Part shown: in pieces, positions 8,083 to 15,437 of the stretch
How positions within the stretch are numbered: the first letter of the stretch is position 1
Layout of the letters: the number at the start of each line of letters is the position of its first letter
Assembly (NCBI GenBank): GCA_004555855.1
Contig: SFJQ01000011.1
Location: 1-28,762, forward strand
Direction: 5' to 3'
Origin: [Eubacterium] saphenum
GTDB lineage: Bacteria > Bacillota > Clostridia > Oscillospirales > Ruminococcaceae
Length of the DNA stretch: 28,762 bases
Notes under the pieces: generated by a model
Seen by the model: only the letters and a program-made list of their open reading frames with translations
What the model was told of the DNA's origin: nothing
Database searches by the model: none
Program-made: the position numbers and the translations under genes

Positions 8083-8574
8083 TTATTCAATTCTCATCAG
8101 CTTCTGTCCAAATTCAACAGACTCGCCGTTGTTGACGAGAATCTCGGCAACCTTGCCCGAGAACTCGCTGTTAATCTCGTTCATCAGCTTCATACTCTCA
8201 ATAATGCACACAACATCGCCTGCGTTTACGCTGTCGCCGACTTTGACATAAGCGGGCTTCTCGGGAGCGGGTGACGAATAAAACGTTCCTACAATCGGAG
8301 AGGTGATGAAATTGCCCTTTGCTTCTTCAACAGACTTTGCTGCTGCCGCGGGAGCGCTTCCGGCGGGCGCAGGCATTGCGGGCATCGGCATCGGCGGCAT
8401 CGCGGGCATAACGGGAGCCGCTGCGTGGCACTCGCCCTCGATTACGATATCCATCTGCTCGGTGCTGATTTTGATTTTGGAGAGCTTGTTCTCTTTGACA
8501 ATCTTCGCAAGCGCCTCAACGCACTCCACGGTGTCCTCGATAGGGGTAATGGTTTCTTTTTCCTTTATACTCAT
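8083..8574 (-). CDS. accB: Biotin carboxyl carrier protein of acetyl-CoA carboxylase
   Basis: It carries carboxybiotin between AccC and the AccA/AccD transferase. The 163 residues divide into an N-terminal helical part (1-48), a Pro-Ala-Met-rich flexible linker (about 51-80) and a biotinyl domain (about 88-163). The biotin motif ESMKLMNEI places the modified lysine at K129. The start is the ATG at 8574, which has GGAGG seven bases upstream. An earlier in-frame ATG would overlap the end of fabF and has no Shine-Dalgarno sequence. It sits between fabF and fabZ, a common order in Clostridia. Confidence 0.96.
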   Translation of the reverse strand: MSIKEKETITPIEDTVECVEALAKIVKENKLSKIKISTEQMDIVIEGECHAAAPVMPAMPPMPMPAMPAPAGSAPAAAAKSVEEAKGNFITSPIVGTFYSSPAPEKPAYVKVGDSVNAGDVVCIIESMKLMNEINSEFSGKVAEILVNNGESVEFGQKLMRIE

Positions 8575-8599
8575 TATAAATCCTCCGAAATTAAGTTGG

Positions 8600-9841
8600 T
8601 TAGTCATCTACCGGAACAAGGCAGATACAGCCGTTGTGGCCGCCGAAGCCGAGCGAGTTGCTCAGCGCCGCTGTTACCTTCATCTCGCGCGTTCCCTCGG
8701 TAACATAATCGAGGTCGCAGTCGGGGTCGGGCGTCTTGTAGCCGAGCGTGCGGTGAACCTTGCCGTTCTTGATGGAAAGCGCCGTGACGATAGCCTCAAC
8801 GCCTCCCGCGGCACCGAGAAGGTGTCCCGTCATCGACTTCGTGGAGTTTATCGCGATATTCTTCGCGTGTTCACCGAAAGCCGCCTTGATAGCCTTGGTT
8901 TCGGTCATATCGTTCATGTGAGTGGAAGTGCCGTGCGCGTTGATATAATTCACCTGCTCAAACGGTATTCCCGCTTCCTCAACAGCAAGCCGCATCGCCT
9001 GCGCGCCGCCTGCTCCCTCGGGGTCGGGGCTGGTTTCGTGATAAGCGTCGCAGGTTGAGCCGTAGCCCTTGATTTCAGCGTAAATCTTCGCTCCGCGCGC
9101 CTTTGCGTGCTCGTATTCCTCGAGAACGACAATTCCGCAGCCGTTGCCGAGAACAAAGCCGCTTCTCTCCGCGTCAAACGGGATAGAAGCCTTGTCCACG
9201 TCCTGAGAACGCGTGATTGCCTTCATATTGTTGAACGAAGCGAGGCAGAAGCCGATATCTGCGTGTTCCGTGCCGCCCGCAAGCGCCGCGTCAAGGTAGC
9301 CGTGCTTAATCATTCTGAAAGCCTCGCCGATTGACTGCGTTCCGGTAGCGCAAGCCGTGGTAACGCAGAAATTCGAGCCTTTGAAGCCGAACTTGATGGC
9401 AACCGTTCCCGCAGCCATATTTCCAATCATCTTCGTAATCGTGAAAACGGAAACGCGCTTGTTGCCCTTTTCGCGGTAATTGTACATTTCCTCATAAGTC
9501 GTTTCTATACCGCCGATGCCGCTGCCGATAACGCAGCCGACCTTGAACGGGTCGATATCCTTCAAATCGGTTCCCGCGTCCTTGAGAGCCTGATCCGCGC
9601 AGAAAACCGCAAACTGCGTGATAACATCGCTTCTGCGAACCTCTTTCTTGTCGATAACGGAGGTCGGGTCGAAATTCTTGACTCTCGCGACAACGTTCAG
9701 ATTGTCGGGTTCCTGATCGGGAAACCACGGCGCAAGCTCAAATCCGTGCTTGCCTTCCAAAAGGCTGTTCCAAAGCTCCTCGGGCGAGTTTCCGCAAGGA
9801 GTAACGCACCCAAGTCCTGTAATTACAACTCTTCTATCCAT
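8600..9841 (-). CDS. fabF: 3-oxoacyl-ACP synthase II
   Basis: It condenses malonyl-ACP with acyl-ACP during chain elongation. The 413 residues are a complete thiolase-fold KAS II. The Cys-His-His triad is visible: C164 in TTACATGTQS, H303 in NAHGTSTHMND and H340 in KSMTGHLLGAAG. GGAGG precedes the ATG by six to seven bases. It follows fabG by 14 bases. KAS II enzymes often set the membrane's chain-length and temperature response; no sign of that control is visible here. Confidence 0.97.
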   Translation of the reverse strand: MDRRVVITGLGCVTPCGNSPEELWNSLLEGKHGFELAPWFPDQEPDNLNVVARVKNFDPTSVIDKKEVRRSDVITQFAVFCADQALKDAGTDLKDIDPFKVGCVIGSGIGGIETTYEEMYNYREKGNKRVSVFTITKMIGNMAAGTVAIKFGFKGSNFCVTTACATGTQSIGEAFRMIKHGYLDAALAGGTEHADIGFCLASFNNMKAITRSQDVDKASIPFDAERSGFVLGNGCGIVVLEEYEHAKARGAKIYAEIKGYGSTCDAYHETSPDPEGAGGAQAMRLAVEEAGIPFEQVNYINAHGTSTHMNDMTETKAIKAAFGEHAKNIAINSTKSMTGHLLGAAGGVEAIVTALSIKNGKVHRTLGYKTPDPDCDLDYVTEGTREMKVTAALSNSLGFGGHNGCICLVPVDD

Positions 9842-9855
9842 ACTTCCTCCGATTT

Positions 9856-10587
9856 TTACATACTAAGTCCGCCGCTGATTTCGACAATCTGCCCCGTTAC
9901 ATAAGACGATTCCTCGCCGCAAAGGAACGCGACAACGTTCGCAACCTCGTCTGCCGTGCCGTAGCGCTTCATCGCAATCTGCGCGAGAATTGCGTTTTTC
10001 TGCTCATCGGTGAGCTTGTCGGTCATCGGCGTGCTGATAAAGCCGGGAGCAACAGCGTTTACGCGAATACCGCGCGAGCCAAGCTCCTTCGCGGACGTTT
10101 TTGTCATCGCGATAACCGCGCCCTTTGAAGCCGAATAGTTCATCTGACCGGGGTTTCCGTAAAGTCCCGCAACGGACGCGAGATTTACGATACTGCCGCC
10201 CTTCTGACGGAGCATAACCGCGCCCACCAGTTTTGTCATATTGAACACGGATTTCTGGTTAATTCTGATAACATCGTCGTAGGTTTCCTCGCTCATTCTG
10301 AGAAGCAGACCGTCGCGGGTGATACCGGCATTGTTGACGAGAACGTCGATTGTGCCGAACTCCTCCTTGACCTTCTTGACCATTTCCTCGCACTGAGCGT
10401 AGTTTGAAACATCGCACGCGTAAACGCTCGCCTTAACTCCGAGCGCACGGCACTCCCCGGCGGTTTGTTCGCCCGCCTCGGCGGAAAGCTCGTTGATGAC
10501 GATATCGAAGCCGTCCTTTGCAAGGCGCTTGGCAATCGCCGCGCCGATTCCTCTTCCGGAACCTGTGATTATTGCAGTTTTACTCAT
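9856..10587 (-). CDS. fabG: 3-oxoacyl-ACP reductase
   Basis: This NADPH-dependent short-chain dehydrogenase reduces 3-oxoacyl-ACP. The 243 residues contain the Rossmann motif TGSGRGIGAAI (9-19), NNAG (85-88) and the catalytic set S138, Y151 and K155 (YSASK). AGAAGGGG six bases before the ATG sets the start. It is the second gene of the fabH-led operon, 31 bases after fabH. FabG-like paralogues are common in bacteria, but the position between fabH and fabF makes the fatty acid role secure. Confidence 0.96.
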   Translation of the reverse strand: MSKTAIITGSGRGIGAAIAKRLAKDGFDIVINELSAEAGEQTAGECRALGVKASVYACDVSNYAQCEEMVKKVKEEFGTIDVLVNNAGITRDGLLLRMSEETYDDVIRINQKSVFNMTKLVGAVMLRQKGGSIVNLASVAGLYGNPGQMNYSASKGAVIAMTKTSAKELGSRGIRVNAVAPGFISTPMTDKLTDEQKNAILAQIAMKRYGTADEVANVVAFLCGEESSYVTGQIVEISGGLSM

Positions 10588-10618
10588 AGCATACCCCTTC
10601 TATTATAAATATATCATT

Positions 10619-11617
10619 TTATACGTCCATAATAATCGAGCCGAACGTAAGTCCCGCGCCGAAACCGACAAGACAGAGCTTCATTCCCTTTTTGACTCTG
10701 CCCGCGCGGTTGAGCTCGTCCAAAGCCACGGGAATGCACGCGCTGGAAACGTTTCCCATATACTCGATGTTTGTGTAAACCTTGTCGGGTGAAATTCCGA
10801 GAAGCTCGGTTGCCTTTGCGATAATTCGCAGATTTGCCTGATGCGGGATAACCAAATCCAGCTCCTCGGGCGAAATCCCGAAATCCTTCGCAACTACGCT
10901 AACCGCGTTCGACATCGCGTTCACCGCGAATTTGTACACGGCTTTTCCGTCCTGAACGAGATAATTCTTCTTGGCAAACGTATCGAAACGGTTGTTGTAG
11001 AACTTGTCCTCATCGCCGTAGAACGGGCAGTTGCTCTCGTAATGAACCTTGCAGTAAAGCGCCTCGAACTCGTCGCCCTCCGCGCCCATAAACGAGCTGA
11101 ACTTCTTCTCGCTCTTTCTGAGGACAACAGCTCCCGCCGCGTCGCCGAAAAGAATACAGGAGGCTCTGTCGGTGTAGTCCTGTTGAGCGGAGAGCTTTTC
11201 GCTTGCTACCACGAGAACGTTCTTGTGCGCGCCGTTTTCGAGAAACTTGTGCGCGATATCAACCGCCGTGATAAAGCCCGTGCAGGCGCTGTTCACATCG
11301 AAGCAAGCCGCGTTTTTCGCGCCGATATGCTTCTGAATAAGACAGGACATCGCGGGATAGAAGAAATCGGGCGTACAGGTTGAAACGATGATGAGGTCGA
11401 TTTCCTCCGCCGAAAGCCCCGCGTTTTCAAGCGCGTTTTTCGCAGCTTTAACGCCCATCGCGTAATTCGGCATATCCACAGCGATATGACGCTGCTTGAT
11501 ACCCGTTCTCGGGAAAATCCACTCGTCCGAAGTATCAAGAAATTCCGAAAACTTGTCGTTATCCGCAACAAATTCGGGAAAATAACTGCCTGTTCCTACA
11601 ATTTCTATTCCGCTCAT
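10619..11617 (-). CDS. fabH: 3-oxoacyl-ACP synthase III
   Basis: It starts fatty acid synthesis by condensing an acyl-CoA primer with malonyl-ACP. The 332 residues show the KAS III triad: C112 in VNSACTGF, H258 in IPHQANLRI and N288 in EYMGNVSS. The start is the ATG at 11617, with AAGGAG seven bases upstream; an earlier in-frame start would place the first 16 residues in the leader. It is the first gene of the minus-strand fab/acc operon. Its promoter at 11738-11766 leaves a long leader that runs through the divergent fabD promoter. Confidence 0.97.
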   Translation of the reverse strand: MSGIEIVGTGSYFPEFVADNDKFSEFLDTSDEWIFPRTGIKQRHIAVDMPNYAMGVKAAKNALENAGLSAEEIDLIIVSTCTPDFFYPAMSCLIQKHIGAKNAACFDVNSACTGFITAVDIAHKFLENGAHKNVLVVASEKLSAQQDYTDRASCILFGDAAGAVVLRKSEKKFSSFMGAEGDEFEALYCKVHYESNCPFYGDEDKFYNNRFDTFAKKNYLVQDGKAVYKFAVNAMSNAVSVVAKDFGISPEELDLVIPHQANLRIIAKATELLGISPDKVYTNIEYMGNVSSACIPVALDELNRAGRVKKGMKLCLVGFGAGLTFGSIIMDV

Positions 11618-11628
11618 CAAAAATCTCC

Positions 11629-11657
11629 TTGATTTTATTTTAAAAATATTGTATAAT
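11629..11657 (+). promoter_or_regulatory. Predicted promoter of fabD-aroE-aroK
   Basis: TTGATT (11629-11634) and TATAAT (11652-11657) are 17 bases apart on the plus strand. The -35 lies on top of the fabH Shine-Dalgarno sequence. The leader to fabD would be about 150 bases. It faces the fabH promoter head-on. Confidence 0.65.
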
Positions 11658-11681
11658 AATAACACAACTTGTTGAATGAAC

Positions 11682-11709
11682 TCTCCGGACGTTTTTCAAC
11701 AGTCCGAGA
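11682..11709. other. Stem-loop in the shared fabH/fabD leader
   Basis: TCTC-C-GGAC (11682-11690, one bulged C) pairs with GTCCGAGA (11702-11709) around an 11-base loop. It would be present in both predicted leader RNAs, in opposite sense. There is no T-run next to it, so it is not a standard terminator. Confidence 0.5.
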
Positions 11710-11737
11710 ATGATCCACAAAATAACAATACATTATT

Positions 11738-11766
11738 ATTTTACCCTATTTTGTGTAATTTGTCAA
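11738..11766 (-). promoter_or_regulatory. Sigma-A promoter of the fabH operon
   Basis: On the minus strand TTGACA (11761-11766) and TAAAAT (11738-11743) are separated by exactly 17 bases. The leader to the fabH ATG is about 115 bases. A 20-bp imperfect dyad (AATAACAATACATTATTATT, 8 of 10 pairs) at 11721-11740 covers the predicted start site and touches the -10. Confidence 0.8.
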
Positions 11767-11817
11767 GTAGGAAGTTGAAATTAAACGGCAAAACGCCGAG
11801 GAAAGGAAAAAATTATT

Positions 11818-12744
11818 ATGAAAAAGGCTTTTTTATTTTCGGGACAAGGCTCGCAGTATCAGGGAATGGGGCTGGATTTGGCGGAAAAATTCACACCTGC
11901 GAAGGAAATCCTTGAGTGCGGCTCGGACATCTTGGGCTTTGACCTGAAGGACAAGCTCGCAAATTCGACTGCCGAGGAACTCGCTCAGACGCGCCTTTCA
12001 CAGCCCGCGATTTTCACGGCTTCGCTGCTGTCGCTTTGCGCGGCGCGTGAAAACGGTCTGGACTGCGAGGCTGTTGCGGGACATTCTCTCGGCGAATACG
12101 CGGCGATGTACGCAAGCGGAATGCTGACGATGGAGGACGCTTTCAAGGCAATCAAGCTCAGAAGCGAGGCTATGGCAAAGGCTGCCGAGAACTCAACGGG
12201 CACGATGGCTGCAATCATCGGCGCCGACAACGAAACAATCGACAAAATCTGCGCCGAGGCAAGCGGTTTCCTTGCTCCCGCGAACTATAATTCCCCCGTT
12301 CAGACGGTTATTGCCGGAGAACAGGCTGCCGTTGACGAAGCAATCGCGAAATTCACCGAAATGGGCAAACGCTCGGTTAAGCTGGCGGTTTCTGCGGCAT
12401 TCCACACGAAAATGATGCAGAGCGCGGCGGACGAATTTAAGGCGGCAGTCAAGGATTTCACGTTCAGCGCGCCGAAATGCGATTTCTACGCGAACCTTTA
12501 CGGCAAAAAGCTCGAGGACTTTTCCGATATGCCGAGCTATCTCGCGGCGCATATTTGCTCACCTGTGAAATTTGTGGACGAGCTGAACGCTATGCAGAGT
12601 GCGGGAATTGATACCTTTATCGAGCTTGGTCCGAATAAAGTTTTGACAGGTCTGGTGAGAAAAACGCTCACCGGCGTTGTTTTCGCGAACATCGAAAATC
12701 TCGCAACGCTTGAAAAGGCGCTTGCCGCAGTTAAAGGAGAATAA
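11818..12744 (+). CDS. fabD: Malonyl-CoA:ACP transacylase
   Basis: It moves malonyl groups from CoA to ACP, supplying the extender unit for FabH and FabF. The 308 residues show the acyltransferase fold with FSGQGSQYQGMG (8-19), the nucleophile motif GHSLGEYAA (S90) and catalytic H196 in AAFHTKMM. AGGAAAGGA lies about ten bases before the ATG. In many Clostridia fabD lies inside the fab operon. Here it is divergent and heads a transcript with aroE (one-base gap) and aroK, so malonyl transfer and shikimate steps are co-transcribed. Confidence 0.97.
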   Translation: MKKAFLFSGQGSQYQGMGLDLAEKFTPAKEILECGSDILGFDLKDKLANSTAEELAQTRLSQPAIFTASLLSLCAARENGLDCEAVAGHSLGEYAAMYASGMLTMEDAFKAIKLRSEAMAKAAENSTGTMAAIIGADNETIDKICAEASGFLAPANYNSPVQTVIAGEQAAVDEAIAKFTEMGKRSVKLAVSAAFHTKMMQSAADEFKAAVKDFTFSAPKCDFYANLYGKKLEDFSDMPSYLAAHICSPVKFVDELNAMQSAGIDTFIELGPNKVLTGLVRKTLTGVVFANIENLATLEKALAAVKGE

Positions 12745-12745
12745 G

Positions 12746-13576
12746 ATGAACAAGTACTGCTTAATCGGACACCCGCTCGGTCACTCCCTTTCTCCGCAAA
12801 TTCACACGCGTTTGTTTGAGTTGTCGGGAAAACCCGCGGAATACTCGCTCAACGATATCGCGCCCGAGGAGCTTTCCGGGAAATACGCGTTTCTGGACGA
12901 GTTTGCGGGAATTAACGTGACAATTCCGCATAAGGTCGCGATTATCGATTACTGCGCGGAGCTTTCCGAAGGCGCGAAGCGTTATCAGTCGGTGAACTGC
13001 GTGAAGGGCGGCGAAAAGGTCGGCTACAACACCGATGTTATCGGTTTCACAAAGTCGATTGAACTGCTCGGCGCAACGCTTAATTCAAAAGTCACGGTTA
13101 TCGGCTGCGGCGGCGTCGGAAGAATGATTTGCATTGAAGCGGCGCTTTCGGGCGCAGAGCTTACGATTGCCGCGCTGAAAAGCGATTTGCCGCTTGCAGA
13201 AAAGGTTGTCGAGGAAATCAAGGCGCAAAAGCCCGACAGCTCCGTGAAAATCACGGTTATCGAGAGCGGCTGCCTTGAAGAAACGGACGGCGGCGATTTG
13301 CTGATAAACGCGACTCCCGTGGGAATGTTCCCGAAAACCGACAGAATGCCCTGCACCGAGGAAGCTGTCGGAAAGTTTGAGTACGTTTTCGATGTGATTT
13401 ACAATCCAAAGGAAACCCTGCTTGTGAAAAACGCGCGCGCAAAGGGCAAAAAAGGCTTGAACGGTATGGCGATGCTGGTTTTGCAGGCGGTTGCCGCGCA
13501 CGAAATCTGGTACGGCGCGAAATTCAATAAAAAAGATATCGATAAGTTGATTATCGATATGGAGAACCTGATATGA
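12746..13576 (+). CDS. aroE: Shikimate dehydrogenase
   Basis: It reduces 3-dehydroshikimate to shikimate with NADPH in aromatic amino acid synthesis. The 276 residues begin MNKYCLIGHPLGHSLSP, the substrate-binding start typical of AroE. NVTIPHK carries the catalytic lysine, and GCGGVGRM is the dinucleotide loop. The LLINATPVGM and LNGMAMLVLQA motifs are present. The ATG at 12746 follows the fabD stop by one base, with AAAGGAG at the end of fabD as ribosome site. Its end overlaps aroK by ATGA. Confidence 0.95.
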   Translation: MNKYCLIGHPLGHSLSPQIHTRLFELSGKPAEYSLNDIAPEELSGKYAFLDEFAGINVTIPHKVAIIDYCAELSEGAKRYQSVNCVKGGEKVGYNTDVIGFTKSIELLGATLNSKVTVIGCGGVGRMICIEAALSGAELTIAALKSDLPLAEKVVEEIKAQKPDSSVKITVIESGCLEETDGGDLLINATPVGMFPKTDRMPCTEEAVGKFEYVFDVIYNPKETLLVKNARAKGKKGLNGMAMLVLQAVAAHEIWYGAKFNKKDIDKLIIDMENLI

Positions 13577-14076
13577 GCGTGTATTTATGCGGGTTTATGG
13601 GCTGCGGGAAAAGTCACATCGGGCGAATGCTGGCGAAAAGGCTTGCGATGAGCTTTATCGACCTTGATAAATATATTGTGAGCGCGGAGAAGATGACTAT
13701 TCCCGAAATTTTCGACAAATTCGGCGAGCCGCATTTCCGCGAGCTTGAAGCGAAATATATCCGCGAGCTTGCAAACGGCTGCGTTGTGGCAACGGGCGGC
13801 GGCGCGCTTATAAACGACGAAACGGCGCGTTACGCAAAGGAAAGCGGAATTTCCGTTTACATCAACACGTCGTTTGAGGAGTGCTATCGCAGGATTCAGG
13901 GCGACAAAAACCGTCCGCTTGTGATGAAAAACACGAAAGAGCAGCTGAATGAGCTGTACGACAAGCGAAGCGTGATTTACAAGCGCAACAGCACGTTTAT
14001 GGTAAACGGAAACGCGCGCGACAAAACCATAGCTATTGAAATCGAAAAGCTTGTCCGCTATTCCGAACAAAAATAA
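13573..14076 (+). CDS. aroK: Shikimate kinase
   Basis: It phosphorylates shikimate at the 3-hydroxyl with ATP. The 167 residues carry the Walker A loop GFMGCGKSHIG (about 7-17), the shikimate-binding DLDKYI segment, VATGGGAL (the conserved GGG), and the lid arginine region RPLV. The start overlaps the aroE stop in ATGA, so the two are probably translationally coupled. It is the last gene before a strong hairpin terminator. Other aro genes are not in the window. Confidence 0.95.
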   Translation: MSVYLCGFMGCGKSHIGRMLAKRLAMSFIDLDKYIVSAEKMTIPEIFDKFGEPHFRELEAKYIRELANGCVVATGGGALINDETARYAKESGISVYINTSFEECYRRIQGDKNRPLVMKNTKEQLNELYDKRSVIYKRNSTFMVNGNARDKTIAIEIEKLVRYSEQK

Positions 14077-14081
14077 CAAAA

Positions 14082-14110
14082 AACGGAGCATTTTCGCTCC
14101 GTTTTGTTTT
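14082..14110. terminator. Bidirectional terminator between aroK and the anti-sigma gene
   Basis: AACGGAGC (14082-14089) pairs perfectly with GCTCCGTT (14096-14103), followed by TTGTTTT on the plus strand and by TTTTTTGTT on the minus strand, so it can serve both converging genes. Confidence 0.9.
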
Positions 14111-14116
14111 GTGGAA

Positions 14117-14821
14117 TTAAGCGAGTTTGTAGCAGTCGGCTGTCTGCAAATCGTCCCCGAAAATGTAAAGGAAATTGCTTTCAAGGCGGATTTGATAGAT
14201 TTCGCCGTCTTTGGTTTTCGCTATTGACAAGTCCTGCTGAGGGTTTGTGTAATGCGCCACCGCGTTGTCCGGACGGAAAACCGCGTTTATGCCGTTTCCC
14301 TTGACAACAACCGAGCCGTCCTCCAAAAACTCAATCGCGTATTCTTGCACGGCATTATCCTTTGGCACGGAAGCAAGGTTTTCGCTCCCCGCAGCTTCGG
14401 GCGCTTCAATCCCTGTGTTTCCCGCCGAAGACTGATACGCGTTTAAATCGCCCTTTTCGATTTCCATCGGCGCGGTTGGCTCCATATCGGTAGTTTCGTT
14501 TGTCGTTTCGGTCAGCGCGTTATCTGCTGTCGAGCAGGACATCGAAGCCTCCGCATTACCCGAAAAGCTGTTCGACGGCGCAAGAGTTATGCCGCCGGCG
14601 TCATTTGTAAAACCGCCTTTGTTGACGTTTATCAGCACAACGCACAAAACCGCGATGCAGGCTGCCGCGCCCGAAAACGCTCCCGCGTAAAGGTAAAACG
14701 GCTTTTTCTTCTTCTCGGGAACGGAAATCCGCTCCATAACCGCATTTTCGATGCGCCGCGCGGTCTGTTCATCGGGAGAAATTTCATTCATCGCCGACTT
14801 ATATTCTTCGCTGAACTTCAT
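14117..14821 (-). CDS. Putative membrane-anchored anti-sigma factor
   Basis: The protein has 234 residues. An N-terminal cytosolic segment (1-40) is helical and charged and has no HxxxCxxC zinc motif. One transmembrane helix runs at about 42-66 (YLYAGAFSGAAACIAVLCVVL). An extracytoplasmic part follows: first a low-complexity Ser/Thr/Glu stretch, then a compact C-terminal domain (about 140-234). AAAGGAG precedes the ATG by seven bases, and the gene starts 13 bases after the ECF sigma gene. That layout fits a factor that holds the sigma at the membrane until a signal releases it. The role is inferred from position and topology, because the sequence itself is not a family I can name. Confidence 0.65.
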   Translation of the reverse strand: MKFSEEYKSAMNEISPDEQTARRIENAVMERISVPEKKKKPFYLYAGAFSGAAACIAVLCVVLINVNKGGFTNDAGGITLAPSNSFSGNAEASMSCSTADNALTETTNETTDMEPTAPMEIEKGDLNAYQSSAGNTGIEAPEAAGSENLASVPKDNAVQEYAIEFLEDGSVVVKGNGINAVFRPDNAVAHYTNPQQDLSIAKTKDGEIYQIRLESNFLYIFGDDLQTADCYKLA

Positions 14822-14834
14822 AAAATTTCTCCTT

Positions 14835-15368
14835 TCAGTCAAAATTCAAGTCCGAAAGCTCAGCTTTCAGCTTCTCGCGCGCTCTTGAAAGCCGCGATTT
14901 TACGGTATTTTCACGCGAACGCGTTGCCTCGGCAATCTGCGAAATCGACATATCCTCGAAGTAAAACAGGTAAATCGCCGTTCGATAATCGGGAGCAAGC
15001 CGCATAACCGCCGCCAGAACTTCTCGGTGCAGCTCGGCTTTCAGCGCGAAATCTGCGGTTGTGTCATCGGTTTTAAGCGCGTCATCGGGAAGATTTTCGA
15101 GAGCGTCCGTGTGAGCGATGTGCTGTGAGTGCGAGCTTTTCGCATAGGAATTTGCCCGATTAACCGCGCAACGTATGAGAAAAGCGCGGCGGTGTTCCTC
15201 GGATTCAAAGGTTTTATCCGCCTTGAAATAACGCACAAAAACGTCCTGCGCCGCGTCCTCGGCTTCGGCGGCGTTTCCAAGGCGCGTGAAAGCTATTCGG
15301 TAAACCATCGGCAAGTAGTGCCGCATTACCTCGTTAAAGCTCTCCGATGTTTTCAGGGAAAAATCCAT
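14835..15368 (-). CDS. ECF-type RNA polymerase sigma factor
   Basis: The 177-residue protein has the two helical domains of extracytoplasmic-function sigma factors. Region 2 is at about 20-85 (GNAAEAEDAAQDVFVRYFKA, the core-binding and -10 contact part). Region 4 is at about 118-172, with a helix-turn-helix reading ISQIAEATRSRENTVKSRLS. Regions 1 and 3 are absent, as expected. CGGAG is seven bases before the ATG. It is followed at 13 bases by its likely anti-sigma partner. Upstream is an ECF-type promoter, so it probably activates itself. The stimulus is not apparent. Confidence 0.93.
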   Translation of the reverse strand: MDFSLKTSESFNEVMRHYLPMVYRIAFTRLGNAAEAEDAAQDVFVRYFKADKTFESEEHRRAFLIRCAVNRANSYAKSSHSQHIAHTDALENLPDDALKTDDTTADFALKAELHREVLAAVMRLAPDYRTAIYLFYFEDMSISQIAEATRSRENTVKSRLSRAREKLKAELSDLNFD

Positions 15369-15391
15369 AATAAAACTCCGATTTACTTATA

Positions 15392-15419
15392 ATACCCGAC
15401 AGCTCCGAAAAAAGTTGCA
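15392..15419 (-). promoter_or_regulatory. Candidate ECF-type autoregulatory promoter
   Basis: On the minus strand TGCAAC (15414-15419), extended by a T-run, is followed after 15 bases by CGGGTAT (15392-15398). The -35 resembles the AAC motif of ECF promoters. No good sigma-A promoter was seen in the 69-base gap between the fumarase gene and the sigma gene. Confidence 0.5.
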
Positions 15420-15437
15420 GAAAAATCGAAAAATCCG

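Noticed and set aside
11682..11709. Stem-loop in the fabH/fabD gap considered as a terminator or riboswitch
   Set aside because: There is no T-run after the stem on either strand, and no match to a riboswitch fold I know.
11676..11915. 79-codon plus-strand open frame starting before fabD
   Set aside because: It overlaps fabD out of frame, lacks a ribosome site and covers the regulatory leader.
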